A stretch of DNA of 64,000 nucleotides, from assembly GCA_015152475.1 (NCBI GenBank), contig SUTW01000005.1, positions 62,001 through 126,000 on the forward strand. The letters run 5' to 3'. Source of the DNA: Cyanobacteria bacterium SIG30 (lineage in GTDB: Bacteria; Cyanobacteriota; Vampirovibrionia; Gastranaerophilales; Gastranaerophilaceae). Every line of letters begins with the position of its first letter. The stretch's first letter is position 1. The position numbers and the translations under genes are program-made. Shown one piece after another: positions 60,706 through 64,000 of the stretch. Below the pieces are notes generated by a model. That model saw only the letters and a program-made list of their open reading frames with translations. It was not told the origin of the DNA and did not search any database.

Positions 60706-60969
60706 ATGTGTAAAACTTATGATGCGATTTATGAACTTAGAAAGCATGTTGATTCCTCTTATTTAATTGTTTGGGTGGATGATACAAAAATTAAAGGCGA
60801 GCTTTATTGTTGCGACGACAGAGATTGTAAATGTTTCAAAGATGTTATTACTTTAAAAGACGCGACAATTTCTTGTCCAAAAACAAATAGTGAACATAAA
60901 ATTAAATGGATTAATGTTCCATCAATGTGGGTTAAGGCTTTTGCTTTTGAATGTTGTTTAATGGATTAA
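60706..60969 (+). CDS. Small Cys-rich protein of unknown function
   Basis: This is an 87-residue protein with AAAGGAGA before the ATG and a terminator just after. It contains eight cysteines (Cys2, a GELYCCDDRDCKC cluster, ISC, and ECC near the end). The pattern of short strands (SSYLIVWVDDTKIKGELYCC, DVITLKDATISC, IKWINVPSMWVKAFAF) recalls an Sm-like or small beta-barrel fold, which is only a guess. The cysteines could bind zinc. Not recognised. Confidence 0.55.
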   Translation: MCKTYDAIYELRKHVDSSYLIVWVDDTKIKGELYCCDDRDCKCFKDVITLKDATISCPKTNSEHKIKWINVPSMWVKAFAFECCLMD

Positions 60970-60970
60970 A

Positions 60971-60995
60971 AAAATAAGGGGTAACCCCTTATTTT
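60971..60995 (+). terminator. Terminator after the small Cys-rich gene
   Basis: AAAATAAGGGG pairs with CCCCTTATTTT over TAA, followed by T-run. The next gene's -10 lies just eight bases downstream. Confidence 0.88.
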
Positions 60996-60999
60996 TTTA

Positions 61000-61008
61000 T
61001 GCTAATAT
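61000..61008 (+). promoter_or_regulatory. Extended -10 of the U32 peptidase gene, leaderless arrangement
   Basis: TGCTAATAT (hexamer 61003-61008), six bases, ATG 61015; no Shine-Dalgarno and no room for one after the terminator. Confidence 0.68.
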
Positions 61009-61014
61009 TAATTT

Positions 61015-62235
61015 ATGAAATCTGAATTACTTTTACCTGCTGGAAACATTGAAAAAATGCGCTATGCTTATGCATATGGCGCGGATGCAGTTTATCTGGG
61101 GCTTGTTGATTTTTCACTTCGCACAATGAGAAAAGGTGAACTTATCACTCGTGATAATCTTAAAATTGCAATTGACGAAGCAAGAAGTCTTAACAAGAAA
61201 GTTTATTTAACATTAAATATATTTGCGTTTGATGATGATATTAAAAATTTAGATGAAACATTAGAAATCATTAAAGATGCAAATCCCCATGCAATAATTT
61301 TAAGTGATTTTGGTATTTTTAATTTGGTTAGAAAGAAACTACCAAATATTGATATTCATATTTCGACTCAAACCAACACAACAAATTCTGAAGCTGTTAA
61401 ATTTTGGCGTGATTTAGGTGCAAGTCGTGTTATTTTGGCTCGTGAATTATCTTTGAAGCAAATTGAAACTATAAGAAAAAATGTTCCTGATATCGAACTT
61501 GAACATTTTATTCATGGTTCACAATGTATGAGTTTTTCAGGACGTTGTTTATTATCTGATTATATGACAAATAATGAGCGAAAAGCCAATCAAGGTGGGT
61601 GCGCTCAACCTTGCAGATGGAGTTATAAACTTTTAGAAGAAACGCGCCCGGGGCAATATTTTGAAATTGTTCAAGATGATAAGGGTTCACATATTCTATC
61701 AACAAAAGATTTATGTCTTGTCCATTATCTTAAAGATTTAGAAAATGCAGGAGTTAACTCTTTTAAAATTGAAGGAAGAACAAAAAGCCTTTATTATGTG
61801 AGCGCTGTCGCAAAGGCTTATAGAGAGGTTTTAGATAATAAAATTTCATCTGATTCAGGTTTTGAAGAACTTAAAAAGGTTGGCAACAGAGGCTATACAA
61901 CAGGTTTCTTCCTAGGTGTTAATGAGCCAAGTTCTTATAGTTATGATATTTCAAAAGGTCTTGCAGGCGCTGATTTTCTTTGCGTTTTTCAGGATAAAGA
62001 TGAAATTGGCTATAAGGTAGAAATTAAAAATAAAATTTTATTAAATGATAAAATTGAAGTTATTGCGCCTTTTCAAAATGAAATTTTAACTGTTGTTGGA
62101 ATTAAAAATGAAAAAAGAGAAGATGTTGATGTTGCAAATACAAATGACATCGTTTACTTAAAATTTGATAGAGAAGTTGATATTGATTACAATTTCGCAC
62201 TTGCGAGAACTTTGGGAATTAAAAATGAGTATTAA
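61015..62235 (+). CDS. Peptidase U32 family protein
   Basis: This is a 406-residue protein. ELLLPAGNIEKMRYAYAYGADAVYLG opens a TIM barrel; ILSDFGIFNLVRK, IHISTQTNTTNSEAVKFW, ELEHFIHGSQCMSFSGRCLLSDYM (the U32 signature with its cysteines) and GGCAQPCRW follow. The Cys set may hold a FeS cluster as in TrhP/RlhA-type members, which hydroxylate RNA rather than cleave protein. The C-terminal domain (330-400) is beta-rich. Its stop overlaps the next gene by 11 bases. The substrate is not determined. Confidence 0.93.
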   Translation: MKSELLLPAGNIEKMRYAYAYGADAVYLGLVDFSLRTMRKGELITRDNLKIAIDEARSLNKKVYLTLNIFAFDDDIKNLDETLEIIKDANPHAIILSDFGIFNLVRKKLPNIDIHISTQTNTTNSEAVKFWRDLGASRVILARELSLKQIETIRKNVPDIELEHFIHGSQCMSFSGRCLLSDYMTNNERKANQGGCAQPCRWSYKLLEETRPGQYFEIVQDDKGSHILSTKDLCLVHYLKDLENAGVNSFKIEGRTKSLYYVSAVAKAYREVLDNKISSDSGFEELKKVGNRGYTTGFFLGVNEPSSYSYDISKGLAGADFLCVFQDKDEIGYKVEIKNKILLNDKIEVIAPFQNEILTVVGIKNEKREDVDVANTNDIVYLKFDREVDIDYNFALARTLGIKNEY

Positions 62236-62752
62236 AAATAAAATTAAGGCTTATCTTCCGCTTTTAAAAGGAAAAATTAAACCTGATTATAATTTAAAGA
62301 ATATTTATGAAATTAATATAGATGAACTTTGGGATAGAGGAATTAGGGCGATTTTTTTTGACCTTGATTCTACAATTACCGTTTCTAAATCCGCAAAATT
62401 TTCAGATAGAGCAAGAGAATTTATAAAAAAACTTGAAGATAAGGGTTTTAAACTTGCGATAATTTCAAACAATTATTCTGAAAACTATATATCACGTGTT
62501 CAAAAGGAAATTCATATCAAAATTTATTTTCCGGCTGAAAAACCTCAAACTTTTATGCTCAAACGTGTTATGGATGAATTTTCCCTCAATACTCAGGAAT
62601 GCGCTATGGTAGGTGACAGGCCTGTTACTGATATTTTGGCTGGGATTAATGCTGGTTGCTTAACGATTTTGGTTGATGGAATTGATGCCGATAATGAAAA
62701 TCTCCCAACCCGATTTATAAGATGGGTTGAGAGATTAACTGTTAAAAATTAG
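62225..62752 (+). CDS. YqeG-like HAD phosphatase (subfamily IIIA)
   Basis: This is a 175-residue protein. IRAIFFDLDSTITVSKS is HAD motif I with the two catalytic Asp; KLAIISNNYSENY is motif II; AEKPQTFMLKRVM gives the Lys; CAMVGDRPVTDILAGINAG is motif III. This matches the YqeG family (phosphatidylglycerophosphate phosphatase or related). ATG 62225 is chosen; upstream in-frame sequence belongs to the U32 gene. Its role in lipid metabolism is inferred from relatives. Confidence 0.87.
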   Translation: MSIKNKIKAYLPLLKGKIKPDYNLKNIYEINIDELWDRGIRAIFFDLDSTITVSKSAKFSDRAREFIKKLEDKGFKLAIISNNYSENYISRVQKEIHIKIYFPAEKPQTFMLKRVMDEFSLNTQECAMVGDRPVTDILAGINAGCLTILVDGIDADNENLPTRFIRWVERLTVKN

Positions 62753-62753
62753 T

Positions 62754-63146
62754 TTATTCACCTATTAAAGATGAACTTGCAAGCTCATCTGCAACAGCTT
62801 TTTTAGCATTTTTGTATTTTGCTTTCATGATGTCTGCATTCATTTTTTGAATAACTTCAGATGTTTTTTTGGCAAATCTTTTTGGACTTATATGTTGTTC
62901 TAGAACGCCAGTTTCTGGTTTTGTATATTTAATCAATAAACGTTTTCTTCCAAACAATTTTGAAGGTCTAGTATCTTTAATTTCAAGAATATCAGGTACG
63001 TTTTCAAAAATCTTTTTTGTTGCTTGTATATTTGCTAATGCACTTTTGTTGCCTACAATAACTTTTTTAAGTTTTTTTGCGGCACCTGCGTCAATTTTAT
63101 ACGCCATACCAAAATTTTGAGTGTTGTTAATTTTGTTGATTTGCAT
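62754..63146 (-). CDS. Small hypothetical protein with NFGM N-terminal motif
   Basis: This is a 130-residue basic protein starting MQINKINNTQNFGMAYKIDAGAAKKLKKV, with a beta-alpha body (KRLLIKYTKPETGVLEQHI) and a helical C-terminus (TSEVIQKMNADIMKAKYKNA). A CGAAAGGAAT site precedes the ATG. The Asn-rich start with NFG is like that of several other proteins in the window. Family not recognised. Confidence 0.55.
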   Translation of the reverse strand: MQINKINNTQNFGMAYKIDAGAAKKLKKVIVGNKSALANIQATKKIFENVPDILEIKDTRPSKLFGRKRLLIKYTKPETGVLEQHISPKRFAKKTSEVIQKMNADIMKAKYKNAKKAVADELASSSLIGE

Positions 63147-63207
63147 ATTTTATTCCTTTCGTATTTTTATTCGTGTTTCTTTAAAACTTGTAAATAATAA
63201 AAGTTGC

Positions 63208-64000
63208 CTATATGGATAAATAATAATCTTTTAAAATTTTACAATCAGTTTCAATATTTGGGCTTTCGCAAACAACAACGCCTTTTATGTCAAAACTTTT
63301 AAATGCTTTAAGCAAATCTTTGTAGTTCATATCTGATTCTTGTAAAATCAGATGGTGTTTTTCACCTTTTTCAGAGTATGCGATTCCTGCAACATGAGCG
63401 TGAAAATTATCAAGTGCAATTTGACCTAATTCATTGCCTATTTTTTCAAAAATTTTTGAAAATTCATCATATGTGTTAAATTTTCCATTTGAGCGCGCAT
63501 GAAGATGAGCAAAATCAATACATGGAAGCACTTTATTAAAATCTTTTGATAATTTTATTACTTCATCTAAATCTCCCCATTGACTTTTTTTGCCTGTTGT
63601 CTCTGGTCTAATCCATATATTTAAATTTTTTTCTTCCATTTTTTTTGTTATTTCTTCGTGGCATTTTTTTATCTGATTATAGGTGTCTTCTGCACTTTTC
63701 CCTAAATAAAAACCTGCATGATAAACAATTGAATATCCACCAAGCGATTCTGTCATTGTTGCTGTATCAAGTATTCTTTTAATACTTGCTTGAACTTTTT
63801 CTTCTTCTTTTGCATTCAAGTTTATATAATATGGACTATGAGCGGTAAAATATAGATTTTTTTTTGTGTTTTTCATTATTTCTTGAGTTTCTTCACTCAT
63901 TCTGACTCCATGCACAAATTCAATTTCCATACCGTCCAGATTTAATTCTCTTAGCGTGTCGCAAGCCATTTTGTATCCGCCAGCTTGCATTGGTGTTCCT
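63208..64000 (-). CDS. Endonuclease IV/xylose-isomerase-like TIM barrel, 5' end outside the window
   Basis: The frame is open to the window end; the first residues seen are GTPMQAGGYKM, so the true start lies beyond 64000. At least 263 residues. FTAHSPYYINLNAKEEE, YSIVYHAGFYLG, IRPETTGKKSQWGDLDEVI, PCIDFAHLHARSNG and LDNFHAHVAGIAYSEKGEKHHL follow the deoxyribonuclease IV layout with the His/Glu/Asp metal ligands. It is probably an AP endonuclease (Nfo-like), but other AP2-superfamily enzymes are possible. Confidence 0.8.
   Translation of the reverse strand, partial: GTPMQAGGYKMACDTLRELNLDGMEIEFVHGVRMSEETQEIMKNTKKNLYFTAHSPYYINLNAKEEEKVQASIKRILDTATMTESLGGYSIVYHAGFYLGKSAEDTYNQIKKCHEEITKKMEEKNLNIWIRPETTGKKSQWGDLDEVIKLSKDFNKVLPCIDFAHLHARSNGKFNTYDEFSKIFEKIGNELGQIALDNFHAHVAGIAYSEKGEKHHLILQESDMNYKDLLKAFKSFDIKGVVVCESPNIETDCKILKDYYLSI

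Overview
The window is strongly AT-rich and densely packed. It reads like a chromosomal segment of an anaerobic, fermentative gut bacterium. The best guess is a member of the non-photosynthetic cyanobacterial sister lineage (Melainabacteria/Vampirovibrionia, order Gastranaerophilales). The clues are a prepilin N-terminus with an FTLAEVLITL-type core, several short lineage-type membrane proteins I cannot place in a named family, an [FeFe]-hydrogenase maturase (HydG), three ferritin-like oxygen/peroxide defence proteins, and sugar-processing genes (beta-galactosidase, NagA-like, YhcH). No rRNA is present, so the placement is an inference.

Layout. 1-2.4 kb: tail of a sugar aminotransferase, a secreted GxSxG protein, an acyl-ACP thioesterase and a DUF378 protein. 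2.4-3.4 kb: a small non-standard region with a duplicated small gene (one copy broken) and two tandem promoter-plus-structured-RNA units. 3.4-5.1 kb: a PerR-ferritin-reverse rubrerythrin unit behind a large palindromic operator. 7-14 kb: housekeeping (rpsL-rpsG, tgt, ndk, yjbQ, Xaa-Pro peptidase, TrmH, rdgB, uppS). 14-24 kb: pepA, a prepilin gene interrupted by an 11-G tract, trmFO, a SNF2 helicase, and a two-gene HgdC/HgdB-like (archerase-type) pair. 24-36 kb: sugar-phosphate mutase, class-A-like serine hydrolase, a diguanylate cyclase joined to hisF, an HD-GYP regulator, two acyltransferases behind an AcsE-like methyltransferase, and a Skp-like chaperone. 36-41 kb: a matrixin-type protease, then a cobalamin riboswitch in front of three genes of unknown function. 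41-56 kb: aldehyde/alcohol dehydrogenases, rubrerythrin, HydG, lytic transglycosylase, NagA-like, GH35, YhcH, nadA-mnmA and nadE. 56-64 kb: tRNA-Val and two glycosyltransferases, uvrA, U32 peptidase, YqeG-like phosphatase and a partial endonuclease IV-like TIM barrel.

Gene control is the most striking theme. About a dozen genes have a -10 hexamer ending exactly 6 (twice 7) bases before the start codon and no Shine-Dalgarno sequence, which predicts leaderless mRNAs. Other genes have clear AAGGAG sites. Other notable signals are the poly-G tract that puts the prepilin out of frame, the cobalamin riboswitch whose closing helix covers the ribosome-binding site of an unknown operon, and the two small RNAs driven by nearly identical sigma70 promoters.

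All functional calls come from motif and sequence recognition by eye. No database search or folding program was run.
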